The notes: generated by a model not told the origin, from the letters alone. A DNA stretch of 29,013 bases from Bifidobacterium breve (GCA_945889545.1 CAMDCC010000006.1:1-29013); one strand, 5' to 3'. Positions 8,002-16,095 are shown, counted from the stretch's first letter. Program-made: numbers and translations.

Positions 8002-8442
8002 ATGGCGGGAAGAGTGCATCACAGCGCGATTTGCGCACGGGACTTCGATGTGTCGACGCGCTTCTACCGCGATGGTCTCGGCCTCGAAGTGATGATGGAC
8101 AGCAAGTTTGATGGCGACTGGCCTGCTTTGTTCGGCGCCAGGGTGTCGCGGTTGCACTCGGTGTTCCTCGGCGATCCCGCCAATCCCGATGCGGGAGTGG
8201 TTGAGCTGGTCTCGATGGACGGCATGCCCGACGGGGCCGGCCCCGCCGACGAGCCCACGACCGGCTTCTTTCTGCTGTCGTTCTACGTGAGCGATGTTGA
8301 CGCGGTGCTGGCGCGGCTGGCGGAGCTCGGGCTCGGTGGCGAGCCGACGCGAATCGCGCTGCCTGCACCCGGCGGTGTGTCGGTGTCGATGGCGACCGTG
8401 CGTGACCCCGACGGTGTGCTCGTCGAGCTCATCGGAAGCTAG
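8002..8442 (+). CDS. VOC-superfamily (glyoxalase/dioxygenase-like) protein
   Basis: A 146-residue protein of the vicinal-oxygen-chelate fold with two beta-alpha-beta-beta-beta modules. Visible features are VHHSAICARDFDVSTRFY at the N-terminus, RLHSVFLGD in the middle, FYVSDVDAVLARLAELG at the start of the second module, and the metal-ligand-type glutamate in RDPDGVLVELIG at the end. Members include glyoxalases, epimerases and dioxygenases, and the substrate is not predictable here. It is followed after 15 bases by an SDR with which it is probably co-transcribed. Confidence 0.85.
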   Translation: MAGRVHHSAICARDFDVSTRFYRDGLGLEVMMDSKFDGDWPALFGARVSRLHSVFLGDPANPDAGVVELVSMDGMPDGAGPADEPTTGFFLLSFYVSDVDAVLARLAELGLGGEPTRIALPAPGGVSVSMATVRDPDGVLVELIGS

Positions 8443-8457
8443 AGGAGCGAACAGACC

Positions 8458-9243
8458 GTGCTGCACACCGACATCACCTCTGACGACATCCGCGCCATGC
8501 ACTCGGTGGAGGGCCGCGTGATCATCGTTACCGGCTCCGCGCAAGGAGTCGGGCGGGGCATGGCCCACCACCTCGGCAAGGCTGGGGCCACCGTCGTGGT
8601 CGCCGACTACCAGGCCGAGAAGTTGCAACGCACTTGCGAAGAGCTCACGTCGTTCGGCGCGCCGAACTTGGGCGTCGAGGTCGACATTCGCGAGCAGGAC
8701 CGCATCAACGACATGGTGGCCAAGACGGTGGACGCGTTCGGCAAGGTCGACGGAATCATCAACAACGCGCAGACATTCCGAGCGAATGCCCCGGTGACTG
8801 AGGTGGAGGGCGAAGACTTCGATGTCTTCTACCGCTCGGGGGTGCTCGGGACGCTCTGGGCGATGCAGGCCGTCTACCCGCACATGAGGAAGGCCGGGTG
8901 GGGCCGGATTGTGAACTTCGGATCGTCGATGGGTCGCGTCGGCGGCGCCGGATTTGGTGCGTACAACGCGTCGAAGGAGGCGATTCGCGGGCTCAGCCGC
9001 ACCGCGGCTCGCGAATGGGCCGCCGACGGGATCGTGGTGAACGTGATCGCGCCCGCCGCCGCGCCCCCGCGGGCCGCGGGCAGCGAGCACTACGAGGAGT
9101 TCATGCGCACGTGCCCGATGCACCGCAACGGCGACCCCGAGCTCGACATCGGCCCCATCGCCCACTTCCTCTGCACCGACGCCTGCCGCTACGTCACCGG
9201 CCACACCTTCATGGTCGACGGCGGCAACTTCATGTGGTCGTGA
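8458..9243 (+). CDS. Short-chain dehydrogenase/reductase
   Basis: A 261-residue classical SDR. The Rossmann glycine motif is TGSAQGVGRG, the catalytic serine is in NFGSSMGR, and the Tyr-Lys pair is YNASK. The C-terminus YVTGHTFMVDGGNFMWS is the usual SDR ending. The start is GTG at 8458. GAGGAG overlaps the stop of the preceding gene ten bases upstream. It leads into the next two genes and may act with the hotdog-like protein on an acyl or alcohol substrate, but that is only context. Confidence 0.9.
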   Translation: MLHTDITSDDIRAMHSVEGRVIIVTGSAQGVGRGMAHHLGKAGATVVVADYQAEKLQRTCEELTSFGAPNLGVEVDIREQDRINDMVAKTVDAFGKVDGIINNAQTFRANAPVTEVEGEDFDVFYRSGVLGTLWAMQAVYPHMRKAGWGRIVNFGSSMGRVGGAGFGAYNASKEAIRGLSRTAAREWAADGIVVNVIAPAAAPPRAAGSEHYEEFMRTCPMHRNGDPELDIGPIAHFLCTDACRYVTGHTFMVDGGNFMWS

Positions 9244-9283
9244 CCAGAGCAGAGCGGATTCTCGGCACGTTGAAGGAGTCCAT

Positions 9284-9883
9284 GTGTCCTTGAACGTGCC
9301 GAAAAACCCGGAGAAGCGAGGTCAGAACGCGGATTGGCAGGACGCGTGGCCGGTGCTTGGGATCTCGCAGGGAGATGCGGCCCCGTCGGCTGGCGTCGAC
9401 GTGCTGCGCGCCGCGGGGTTCAGCACGTTGTTCGATGTCGAGCCGATCGCTGAGGACGAAGATGTCTACCAGGACCACCTCAACAACACGGCCGCGGTCC
9501 GCATGTTCAACGACCTGCGCATCGCGTACGTCGCGATTCGCTTCGCCCCCGAATGGCCACGCTTCATGCGTCGCGCCAATCTGACGCTGGTGGTGCGCGA
9601 GCTCCACGTGTCGTACGACAGCGAAGGGTGGATGCACGAGAAGTACGTCGGGGCCACACGGGTCGAGCAAGTACGGGGGAAGGCGTTGATCCTCGATCAG
9701 CGCCTCGTAGAGGCCACGACCGGCCGCTCGCTCTGCCGCGCGTGGGTGCTCCAGCTCGTGATCAGTCCCGAGGGCCGCGTCATGGACCCGCCTGAGATGT
9801 ACCTCGAGATGATCGAGCAGGTGCAAGGCGCGCCGGTGCCGCGCCTCGCCGCCGCTCGCACGGACTGGGGTCCGCCGGCGTGA
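9284..9883 (+). CDS. Hotdog-fold-like (acyl-CoA thioesterase-type) protein
   Basis: A 199-residue soluble protein. The segment DVYQDHLNNTAAVRMFNDLR followed by AYVAIRFAP resembles the D-x-x-G/N-H-x-N-N-xx-Y core of 4-hydroxybenzoyl-CoA-type thioesterases, and the alternating hydrophobic strands TLVVRELHVSY and ALILDQRLVEA fit the hotdog sheet. The assignment comes from pattern alone. The first 60 residues do not match that fold obviously. The start is GTG at 9284 with GAAGGAG five bases upstream. Its last four bases overlap the start of the DUF2332 gene (GTGA). Confidence 0.75.
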   Translation: MSLNVPKNPEKRGQNADWQDAWPVLGISQGDAAPSAGVDVLRAAGFSTLFDVEPIAEDEDVYQDHLNNTAAVRMFNDLRIAYVAIRFAPEWPRFMRRANLTLVVRELHVSYDSEGWMHEKYVGATRVEQVRGKALILDQRLVEATTGRSLCRAWVLQLVISPEGRVMDPPEMYLEMIEQVQGAPVPRLAAARTDWGPPA

Positions 9884-10932
9884 CCGACACACGTGCTGCG
9901 CTGGCCGAGTTGTTTCGGATGTACCAGGTGGGCTGTGAGGCGTTGGGTTCGCCGTTGTGGGCAGCGATGTGCGCACGCTTCGCGCTCGAGGCCGAAGCGG
10001 GCGGCCCGGTCTTCGCACTCCTCGAGCCGCACGCAGGTTCCACGTTCGCGGATGCGTATCCGCTCCGCATGCTTGGGGGTCTGCACCGGCTCGCTCTCGA
10101 CGGCGACGCGCCCGAGCTCACGCGCCACCTCCCGTCGACGGGCGGCGACGGCGACGAGGACGAGGTGTGGGCTGCTCTGAGTGCGATCGTCGCAGCGCCG
10201 CCGGCCGTGCTCCTCGACGCGCTGACCCGGCCGCCGCAGACGAACGAGGTTGGGCGCTCAGCATCACTCATCGGCGGATTTCTCCTGCTGGCGGAGGAAC
10301 ACGGACTCCCCTTGCGCGTGCTCGAGATCGGATCGAGTGCGGGACTCAACTTGCGCTTCGATCATTTCCGCTACGAGCAAGGCGACGCAGGCTTCGGGCC
10401 GCCGGCCTCCCCCTTGCAGTTCTCGGGATGCTGGCCGTTGCGGCTCCCGCCTTTCGACGCCACGCTGGCCGTGACCTCGCGACGAGGCTGTGATGTCGAT
10501 CCGATCGACATCACCAATCCCGCCGACCGCATCACGCTGCTCTCGTACATCTGGCCCGACCAAGCGGAGCGGTTCGCACGGACTGCCGCGGCGATCGACA
10601 TCGCGGCGAGCGTTCCCGCGGTCGTCGAACGCGCTGATGCCGCAGCGTGGCTCTTCTCCCAGCTCGCGCCCGCCGTCGACGATCAGGCCACGGTCGTGTT
10701 CCACTCGATCATGTGGCAATACCTCAGCAAGACGACGCGAAAAGGGATTCGTGAGCTCCTGGACGCCGCGGGCGCAGCAGCAACGAACTGCGCTCCACTC
10801 GCGTGGTTGCGGCTCGAGCCGCGCAAGGACCTCACATATCCCGAATTGCGGTTGACCACCTGGCCCGGTGGTGAGGAGCGGCTCCTGGCCAACTGCTCGT
10901 TCCACCTTGGTCCGGTCGAGTGGCTCGGTTGA
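9880..10932 (+). CDS. DUF2332 family protein
   Basis: A 350-residue protein matching the actinobacterial and alphaproteobacterial DUF2332 pattern. It has an N-terminal helical part with YQVGCEALGSPLWAAMC, the central LRVLEIGSSAGLNLRFDHF, and later HSIMWQYLS. The EIGSSAGLNL segment resembles a methyltransferase-type glycine-rich loop, but no activity is established for the family to my knowledge. The start is GTG at 9880, overlapping the preceding gene. The stop lies three bases from the stop of the convergent isomerase-like gene. Confidence 0.85.
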   Translation: MTDTRAALAELFRMYQVGCEALGSPLWAAMCARFALEAEAGGPVFALLEPHAGSTFADAYPLRMLGGLHRLALDGDAPELTRHLPSTGGDGDEDEVWAALSAIVAAPPAVLLDALTRPPQTNEVGRSASLIGGFLLLAEEHGLPLRVLEIGSSAGLNLRFDHFRYEQGDAGFGPPASPLQFSGCWPLRLPPFDATLAVTSRRGCDVDPIDITNPADRITLLSYIWPDQAERFARTAAAIDIAASVPAVVERADAAAWLFSQLAPAVDDQATVVFHSIMWQYLSKTTRKGIRELLDAAGAAATNCAPLAWLRLEPRKDLTYPELRLTTWPGGEERLLANCSFHLGPVEWLG

Positions 10933-10935
10933 GCG

Positions 10936-11742
10936 CTAGGCCCCGAGCTTCGTGAGCATGTCGCCGAGCGCGCGTACCGAACGGGTGCACGCCTGCTCGT
11001 AGCCCTCTTCGTCGATCTTCGGGCCGATGAGCTCGAGGTCGAAGCAGCCCTCGTATCCCGCGGCGAGCATCTGGCCGAGGATGCGGTCGAATGGGATGTC
11101 GCCATCGCCTGGCACCAACCGGTTTGGGGTCGAGAGCGTGCCGATGGCGTAGTCGCTCACCTGCACGATGCGGAACGTTTCGACGCCGTCGCGGACGGTA
11201 TTGGCGAGTCCGCGCTCGGCCCAGCACGCATTGGTCTCTACGCACACCCCGATCCCGAGCTTCCGAGCGACGTCGACGCAGTCGCGCAGCGTATGGATGA
11301 ACCCCACGTCGACGCGCAGCGAGTTCGTGTGCTCGAGCCCGAACGGGATCCCGCGCGCGTGGGCGTCTTCGATCACGGGTGTGAGCGCGGTTTCGAGCGC
11401 ATCGGCCGCGTCTTCCCAGGTGAGCTGCCGCGAGGGACCCGTCGTGAGGATCATGCACTCCGCGCCGACCGCCTCGGCGGCGTCAACTGCGCCGCGCACC
11501 CGGTCTCGTTGCGACGGCCATTGGTCGGGGTTGTCGAGCTGGAACGGACCGATGCCGATCAGGTTCGACACCCGCACGCCGGCGTCACGCAGTCGACGCG
11601 CTCCAGCTTCGATCCCGGCAGCTTCGAGCTTGGCGAGCGATGCACCGATCGCGGTGATGCCGGCGCGTTCGTAGAACGCGAGGTCTTCGTCGAGCGTCCA
11701 TGAGAACGACGAGATCGCGGACAATGAGACCCGCGGGTGCAT
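10936..11742 (-). CDS. Sugar phosphate isomerase/epimerase-like TIM-barrel protein
   Basis: A 268-residue protein of the xylose-isomerase-like/AP-endonuclease-2 TIM-barrel superfamily. Likely metal-site segments are FGLEHTNSL, CVETNACW, VQVSDYAIG and FDLELIGP, in the usual order. The substrate is unknown; relatives act on sugars, inosose or hydroxypyruvate. I prefer ATG at 11742, giving MHPRVSLSAISSFSW. A TTG at 11760 would overlap the upstream SDR stop as TTGA and is a real alternative for coupled translation. It is the second gene of a leftward pair. Confidence 0.85.
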   Translation of the reverse strand: MHPRVSLSAISSFSWTLDEDLAFYERAGITAIGASLAKLEAAGIEAGARRLRDAGVRVSNLIGIGPFQLDNPDQWPSQRDRVRGAVDAAEAVGAECMILTTGPSRQLTWEDAADALETALTPVIEDAHARGIPFGLEHTNSLRVDVGFIHTLRDCVDVARKLGIGVCVETNACWAERGLANTVRDGVETFRIVQVSDYAIGTLSTPNRLVPGDGDIPFDRILGQMLAAGYEGCFDLELIGPKIDEEGYEQACTRSVRALGDMLTKLGA

Positions 11743-11756
11743 CGTGCCGTCGGTGC

Positions 11757-12539
11757 TCAACCGATGACCAACGCTCGGGCGATGCTGCTGCCGCCGTCGA
11801 GCTGCAGGTTGATGCCGGTGAGGAACCCCGACTCTTCACTAGCGAGGTACACGGCCGCGTGGGCTACGTCACTCGCCTCGCCGAGGCGAGTCAGGTGCAT
11901 CCCCTCGAACCGCTCACGTCGTTCCGGTGCGATGTCGGCGTCGCGCCGTTCATTGAGCACGTAGCCGGGACTGATCGTGTTGCAACGGATGCCCTCGCTC
12001 GCGTACTCGACGGCCACGGCCCGAGTCAGCGCGTTCATCGCCCCCTTGCTCGCGGCATAGGCGCTGAGGCCGCCACTCGGGCGCTCGGCTTGTCGCGACG
12101 AGACGTTGATGATCGAACCGTGACCGGCCGCGCGCATGTGCGGGATCGCCGCACGGGTGAGCCACATCGGAGCCGTCGCGTTCATTCGCAGGGCGTTCTC
12201 CCAATGGGCGGTGTCCATCTCACCCACCTTCGAATCGTGGGTCTCGACGCCTCCCAGCGAGCCTCCGACGGCGTTGTTCACCAGGATCGTGAGTCCTCCG
12301 GCCCACCCCTGCACCGCGTTGATGAGCGCTTCACACTCGATCTCGATCGCGATATCGGCTGGGAAGAACCGAGCGGTGCCACCCGCTGCTTCGATCTGGT
12401 CCACCACGGCAGTGCCCCGCTCCACGTTCCGGCCGTGCACAGCGACGGCAGCACCTTGCGCCCCGAACTCGACCGCGATCGCTTTGCCGATCCCCGAGGT
12501 GGAGCCCGTCACGAGCGCGTGCTCACCGGCCAATCGCAT
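11757..12539 (-). CDS. Short-chain dehydrogenase/reductase
   Basis: A 260-residue classical SDR with the cofactor loop TGSTSGIGK, the NNAVGGS segment, the catalytic serine in INVSSRQ and the Tyr-Lys motif YAASK. The C-terminal FLTGINLQLDGGSS is typical. Longer in-frame translation upstream runs through a tandem repeat and is not coding. ATG at 12539 gives the standard MRLAGEHALVTG opening and is preceded by TAGGGT at leaderless spacing. It pairs with the downstream TIM-barrel gene, suggesting a short sugar or polyol oxidation/isomerisation route. Confidence 0.9.
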   Translation of the reverse strand: MRLAGEHALVTGSTSGIGKAIAVEFGAQGAAVAVHGRNVERGTAVVDQIEAAGGTARFFPADIAIEIECEALINAVQGWAGGLTILVNNAVGGSLGGVETHDSKVGEMDTAHWENALRMNATAPMWLTRAAIPHMRAAGHGSIINVSSRQAERPSGGLSAYAASKGAMNALTRAVAVEYASEGIRCNTISPGYVLNERRDADIAPERRERFEGMHLTRLGEASDVAHAAVYLASEESGFLTGINLQLDGGSSIARALVIG

Positions 12540-12546
12540 GCGCCGC

Positions 12547-12552
12547 ACCCTA
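12547..12552 (-). promoter_or_regulatory. Leaderless -10 element of the leftward SDR
   Basis: TAGGGT on the minus strand, seven bases before ATG at 12539, without a Shine-Dalgarno. Confidence 0.5.
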
Positions 12553-12610
12553 CGCGGACCCCTACGCATGCCGCCGTGTGTTGTCTCGGCCGGGTGGTCC
12601 AGACATCCCG

Positions 12611-12658
12611 CCGTTGGGTAGTGGCCGTTGGGTAGTGGCCGTTGGGTAGTGGCCGTTG
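12611..12658. repeat. 14-bp tandem repeat (three full copies plus a partial copy)
   Basis: CCGTTGGGTAGTGG is present in three perfect consecutive copies at 12611-12652, followed by the partial copy CCGTTG at 12653-12658. It sits in the 189-bp spacer between the leftward SDR and the rightward M23 peptidase. It abuts the predicted -35 of the peptidase gene, so it could be an array of regulator sites or slippage-prone DNA. Confidence 0.9.
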
Positions 12659-12684
12659 TGGGGGCCCCGCTGGACGCGTAGCCT
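12656..12684 (+). promoter_or_regulatory. Predicted promoter of the M23 peptidase gene
   Basis: TTGTGG (12656-12661) and TAGCCT (12679-12684) are separated by 17 bases. Transcription from here would give a leader of about 35-40 bases containing GGGGTGGA, the likely ribosome-binding site. The -35 begins within the partial fourth copy of the 14-bp repeat. Confidence 0.5.
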
Positions 12685-12728
12685 GTGCAGACCACCCGGC
12701 CGGTCCGTCTGCGGGGTGGACCCCCCTA

Positions 12729-13844
12729 ATGATGCTGTCGATGTTGCTGATGTTGCCAAACACGTCCCCTGTGGCCCCCGTTCGACGATCGCCGGGGCGA
12801 TGCGCCGTCGCCGTCGTCGTCGGGCTGGCCAGCGCGCTCGTGCTCGGCCTGGCATCTCCGGTCGCAGCTGATCCGCTCGACGACGCCAAGGCCACGGTGG
12901 TCGCCGCCCAGCAGGCGGCCGACGCGGCGGCAGCGAGGTACGAGGAGGCGATCGGGCACTACGAAGAGGTGACCGCCCAGATCGCGACCCTCCAGGCCCA
13001 GATCGCCGAGAATCGCGCGGAGGCGCGCGAACTCCGTGCGATCGCTCGCCGTCGGGCCGTCGAGGCGTACAAGGGCCGCAACTCCCTCGAGGGGGACAGC
13101 TTTCTCACCGACGACGACCCGCTGACGGGGATCCGGCGCGAGAAGCTGCTCGGCAACACGAAGCGTCAAGAGGACAAGGCCGTCGCGCGGCTGGCGCAGA
13201 TCACTGCCGACCTGGAAGACCAGCACCGCGCACTTGAGAAGCGACGCGCCGAGCAAGAGATCGCGCTCGCGAAGGCCGAGGTAGAGCAGGCGAAGGTGCA
13301 GACGCAGCTTCAGGAGGCGCAGGTCGCACTCAACGCGCTCGAGGAGTACCTGCGCCTGCAAGTGGAAGCGCAACGGGCGCGCGACATCGCGGCGTCGATC
13401 GCCCGCTCGGCCAGCAACCGTTCGAACGGCCGGAACTACGACGGCTCGTATGTCGCTACGGGCATCGTGTGTCCGATCCGCGGCGCGGTCTCCTTCATCG
13501 ACTCATGGGGTGCCCCGCGTCATCAGGGTGCGCACCAGGGCGTCGACTTCATGGCCGCGCGCAACACGCCAAACGTGGCCGTCGTGTCGGGCACCGTGGA
13601 GTTCAGGGGTGGCGGGACCAAGGGGAACGCCGCGTTCCTCAGCGGCGATGACGGCAACCTCTACTACTACTTCCATCTCGAGGCTTACGCGGGCGGCGCG
13701 CGTCGTGTCGCCCAGGGCGAGGTGATCGGGTACGTGGGCAACACCGGTGACGCGAAGTACACGGCGACGCACACTCACTTCGAGATCCACCCCGGCCACG
13801 GCGGGGCCGTGAACCCCTACCCGTCGGTTCGCGCCGTCTGCTGA
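12729..13844 (+). CDS. Secreted coiled-coil M23 (LytM-type) peptidase or amidase activator
   Basis: A 371-residue exported protein. A signal peptide with a hydrophobic core at about 25-42 ends at SPVAA near residue 47. Residues about 50-230 are an alanine-, glutamate- and arginine-rich coiled coil like EnvC and similar division-linked proteins. The C-terminal LytM domain (about 245-371) keeps the zinc ligands in HQGVDF and the HTHFEIHPG motif, so it looks catalytically competent. Partners of this type act on peptidoglycan during division. ATG at 12729 has GGGGTGGA eight bases upstream. The gene's end overlaps the convergent znuB-like gene by 28 bases. Confidence 0.9.
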   Translation: MMLSMLLMLPNTSPVAPVRRSPGRCAVAVVVGLASALVLGLASPVAADPLDDAKATVVAAQQAADAAAARYEEAIGHYEEVTAQIATLQAQIAENRAEARELRAIARRRAVEAYKGRNSLEGDSFLTDDDPLTGIRREKLLGNTKRQEDKAVARLAQITADLEDQHRALEKRRAEQEIALAKAEVEQAKVQTQLQEAQVALNALEEYLRLQVEAQRARDIAASIARSASNRSNGRNYDGSYVATGIVCPIRGAVSFIDSWGAPRHQGAHQGVDFMAARNTPNVAVVSGTVEFRGGGTKGNAAFLSGDDGNLYYYFHLEAYAGGARRVAQGEVIGYVGNTGDAKYTATHTHFEIHPGHGGAVNPYPSVRAVC

Positions 13845-14662
13845 GCCCCGCGGGTCAGCGCCACCACGCCGTAGAGGATGGACGCGCAGAGCACGATTGA
13901 CCCACCGGCTTCGAGATCCCAGGCGCGCGCCGCAGCCAGGCCGGCCACGGCGGCGACCACGCCGATCCCCACTGCGAACAGCACGGTGCTCCGAAACGAG
14001 CGCGCGAACAGCCGACTCGACGCAACGGGAAGCACCATCATCGCGGCGACCAGCAAGATGCCCAGCACGCGCATCGCCGCCACGATCGTGACGGCGGTGA
14101 GCACGGAGAGCGCGCCGTTGCACGCGGCGACCGGCAAGCCACTGACGCGGCTGGCTTCTTCGTCGAGGGTGATCGCGAACAACGCACGGCCGATGACTCC
14201 GAGTACGACGAGGATCGCTAGGCCTAGCCCGATGATTGTGAGCAAGTCCCCGGTCTTGAGTTCGAGGATCGAGCCGAACAAGTAGTCCTCGACCCGCTCA
14301 TGGCTCACTCCGGCCTTGCCCACCATGATCGAGCCCGCGGCCAGCCCGCCGTAGAAGACGAGCGCGAGCGCGAGATCACCCGTGGCGTGTCCGCGACTGC
14401 GGAGGATCTCGATGACCACCGCGGCACCGATTGCGAACACGAGCGCGGTCCAGACCGGCCACACGTCGAGCAAGAACCCGGCCGCAACACCGGCAAAGGC
14501 CACGTGGCCCACGCCGTCGCCCATGAGCGATTGGCGTCGTTGCACGATGAACACGCCGATCAGCGGGGCACACGCGGCGATGACAACTGCGGCGGCGAGT
14601 GCAAGCTGCATCGATCCGGTGTCGAACGGCCAGAAGAACGGCACCTCGGCGAGCATGCTCAC
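13817..14662 (-). CDS. znuB: Zinc/manganese ABC transporter permease (ZnuB-like, ABC-3 family)
   Basis: A 281-residue membrane protein of the ABC-3 metal permease family with about eight hydrophobic helices. The early IVQRRQSLMGDGVGHVAFAGVAAG block (split here by reading) is characteristic: RRQSLMGDGVGHVAFAG contacts the ATPase. The late HRVSGLPVAACN-like region (RVSGLPVAACNGALSVLTA) is also typical. Zinc is favoured over manganese because of the Zur-like operator in front of the operon. The start is GTG at 14662, overlapping the ATPase stop as GTGA, or ATG at 14656. No substrate-binding znuA gene lies in the window. Confidence 0.9.
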   Translation of the reverse strand: MSMLAEVPFFWPFDTGSMQLALAAAVVIAACAPLIGVFIVQRRQSLMGDGVGHVAFAGVAAGFLLDVWPVWTALVFAIGAAVVIEILRSRGHATGDLALALVFYGGLAAGSIMVGKAGVSHERVEDYLFGSILELKTGDLLTIIGLGLAILVVLGVIGRALFAITLDEEASRVSGLPVAACNGALSVLTAVTIVAAMRVLGILLVAAMMVLPVASSRLFARSFRSTVLFAVGIGVVAAVAGLAAARAWDLEAGGSIVLCASILYGVVALTRGAQQTARTDG

Positions 14663-15423
14663 GAGAGGCTTTCGAGCCAGAGCGGCAAGTCGTCGGCGTG
14701 CACGCCCAGGCTCACGCCGCGCGCTGCGAGCTCGAACGGGTCGCCGTCGAAGACGATGGACCGCTTCATCACGAGCACATGGTCGAGGTCGGCCGCGACG
14801 GCGCCGAGCTCGTGGGAGACAAGCAAGACCGCAGCACCGTGCTCGCGCACTTCATGTACGACCGAATCCCGAAACGCTCGCTGCGCCGAAGCATCCACGC
14901 CCGCGACGGGCTCATCGAGCACGAGCAGGGCCGGCTCATTCACCAGTGCCTTGGCGATGAGGACGCGTTGCTGCTCGCCGCCCGACAACGAGCCCACCGG
15001 CCGGTGGACGAGGTGAGTGAGCGCGACCGCCTCCAGCGCATGCGCGACCGCCTCTCGGTCGGCGCGCGACGGTGGCCGCCACCACCCGCGACGCGCGAGG
15101 CGACCGGTCGCTACGACCTCTTCGACCGTTGCCGGGAGCGCGGGAGCGAGGGCGTGCCGCTGCGGCACGTACCCGATCCGCCACCGGTCGTCGAGCGCTC
15201 GGGGTTCGACGCCGAGGCAACGGACGGTTCCGGCATCAGGCTGGAGCAGTCCGAGCAGGATGCGGACCAGGGTCGACTTCCCGGAGCCGTTCGGCCCCAC
15301 CAGCGCGCAGAACTCGCCCGGTTCGACCCGCAGGCTCACATCCACGACCGCCGGGGTTCCCCCAAAGGCGAACGAGACACCCTGGGCCTCGATCGCGGCT
15401 TCCGTGGTGCGGGGCGGGGTCAT
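14659..15423 (-). CDS. znuC: Zinc/manganese ABC transporter ATPase (ZnuC-like)
   Basis: A 254-residue ATPase that drives the permease encoded just downstream. Walker A is GPNGSGKST, the signature is LSGGEQQR, Walker B is LLVLDEP and the switch is VSHE. The start was decided by promoter position. TAGAAT on the minus strand lies exactly seven bases before ATG at 15423, the spacing used by leaderless genes elsewhere in this window. The alternative ATG at 15432 would leave the -10 directly against or over the start. The Zur-like palindrome covers the -10, so repression by a metal-loaded Fur-family protein is expected. Confidence 0.92.
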   Translation of the reverse strand: MTPPRTTEAAIEAQGVSFAFGGTPAVVDVSLRVEPGEFCALVGPNGSGKSTLVRILLGLLQPDAGTVRCLGVEPRALDDRWRIGYVPQRHALAPALPATVEEVVATGRLARRGWWRPPSRADREAVAHALEAVALTHLVHRPVGSLSGGEQQRVLIAKALVNEPALLVLDEPVAGVDASAQRAFRDSVVHEVREHGAAVLLVSHELGAVAADLDHVLVMKRSIVFDGDPFELAARGVSLGVHADDLPLWLESLS

Positions 15424-15426
15424 GCC

Positions 15427-15457
15427 GCCCATTCTAAGAGTGATTCTCAGAATGGGC
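15427..15457. promoter_or_regulatory. 31-bp Zur/Fur-like operator palindrome over the znuC promoter
   Basis: Thirteen of fifteen base pairs match around the centre at 15442. The core (15431-15453) reads ATTCT-n-AGA-n-T-n-A-n-TCT-n-AGAAT, close to the 7-1-7 Fur/Zur half-site pattern TGAnAAT-n-ATTnTCA. One half, ATTCTCA, fits it exactly. Confidence 0.7.
15431..15436 (-). promoter_or_regulatory. Leaderless -10 element of znuC
   Basis: TAGAAT on the minus strand, seven bases before ATG at 15423, lying inside the operator palindrome. Confidence 0.55.
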
Positions 15458-15472
15458 CAACCGGCCCCTCAG

Positions 15473-15497
15473 CCCCGAGTTCAGTCCCCGAGTTCAG
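15473..15497. repeat. 13-bp tandem duplication beyond the YcnI-like gene
   Basis: CCCCGAGTTCAG occurs at 15473-15484 and 15486-15497, period 13. A hairpin GGGCC-AACC-GGCCC (15454-15467) lies next to it and could act as a weak terminator for the YcnI-like gene. Confidence 0.85.
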
Positions 15498-15506
15498 ATC
15501 TTGGAG

Positions 15507-16010
15507 TCAGCCGTGTTCGCTCTCTGGCTCTTCCTCGTGTTCTTCGGGTGCGTCCTTTCCGACGCCAATGCGGGGCGGTGGGTTCTCGGCGCCGTCGGAG
15601 GTGTCGATCCAGCGGATCGTGCCCTCCTCGCACCTCTGGACAATCTTCCAAGCGAGGATCGTCGTCCGGTTGGGTGCGGTGAACGAGATCGAGAACTCGT
15701 CGTCCTCGACGAGGTCCGAGCTGGCCGGATCCTCGAAGACCACCGTCTTGCGCCTGGTCGTGGACGACCAGCCGTCCTTGGCCACCGGTTGCGCGTTCTT
15801 CACGCCCTTCGGAATCTTGAACGTGAGCTTGGTCGTCGGCGATTCGTCGCACCCGTGCTCGACTGCGAAGACGACCGTGGCTTCGGTGGCGGGCTCGACC
15901 CGGGAAGGATCGGGTTCAACGTGGGCCGCGGCCGGCGCCGCGGCAATCACCACGATGCCCAATGTGAGGAGGGCGCCGTCGGCAGCGCGGACGAGGGGGC
16001 TGCGATGCAT
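15507..16010 (-). CDS. YcnI-like (DUF1775) secreted copper-binding protein
   Basis: A 167-residue exported protein. The signal peptide ends AAAPAAA, so the mature chain begins at His30 (HVEPDPSRVEP). In characterised DUF1775/YcnI proteins the N-terminal histidine and a tryptophan bind copper, and a matching KDGW is present near residue 77. Unlike YcnI forms with a C-terminal membrane anchor, this one ends in an acidic His/Glu tail (PEEHEEEPESEHG), so it may be soluble or wall-held. ATG at 16010 has AAGGA nine bases upstream. It diverges from the CopC-CopD fusion, matching the ycnI-ycnJ functional pair. Confidence 0.85.
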   Translation of the reverse strand: MHRSPLVRAADGALLTLGIVVIAAAPAAAHVEPDPSRVEPATEATVVFAVEHGCDESPTTKLTFKIPKGVKNAQPVAKDGWSSTTRRKTVVFEDPASSDLVEDDEFSISFTAPNRTTILAWKIVQRCEEGTIRWIDTSDGAENPPPRIGVGKDAPEEHEEEPESEHG

Positions 16011-16082
16011 GGTGGAGTTCCTTCTCGATGCGCCGAGCCATCGTTCCATACAGCCTTACGTCACCGAGGTCACATCCCGAAG

Positions 16083-16088
16083 TACCGT
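16083..16088 (+). promoter_or_regulatory. Leaderless -10 element of the CopC-CopD gene
   Basis: TACCGT seven bases before ATG at 16096, with no Shine-Dalgarno. The surrounding 12 bases GTACCGTCGCAC recur identically before the SirB1-like gene (19569-19580). Confidence 0.5.
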
Positions 16089-16095
16089 CGCACCG

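Noticed and set aside
12611..12658. CRISPR array
   Set aside because: The 14-bp units are directly adjacent with no spacers and no cas genes are present.
14599..16095. Long open frame continuous with the CopC-CopD gene on its upstream side
   Set aside because: It runs antisense to znuC and the YcnI-like gene, has no domain likeness, and the signal peptide and leaderless -10 place the true start at 16096.
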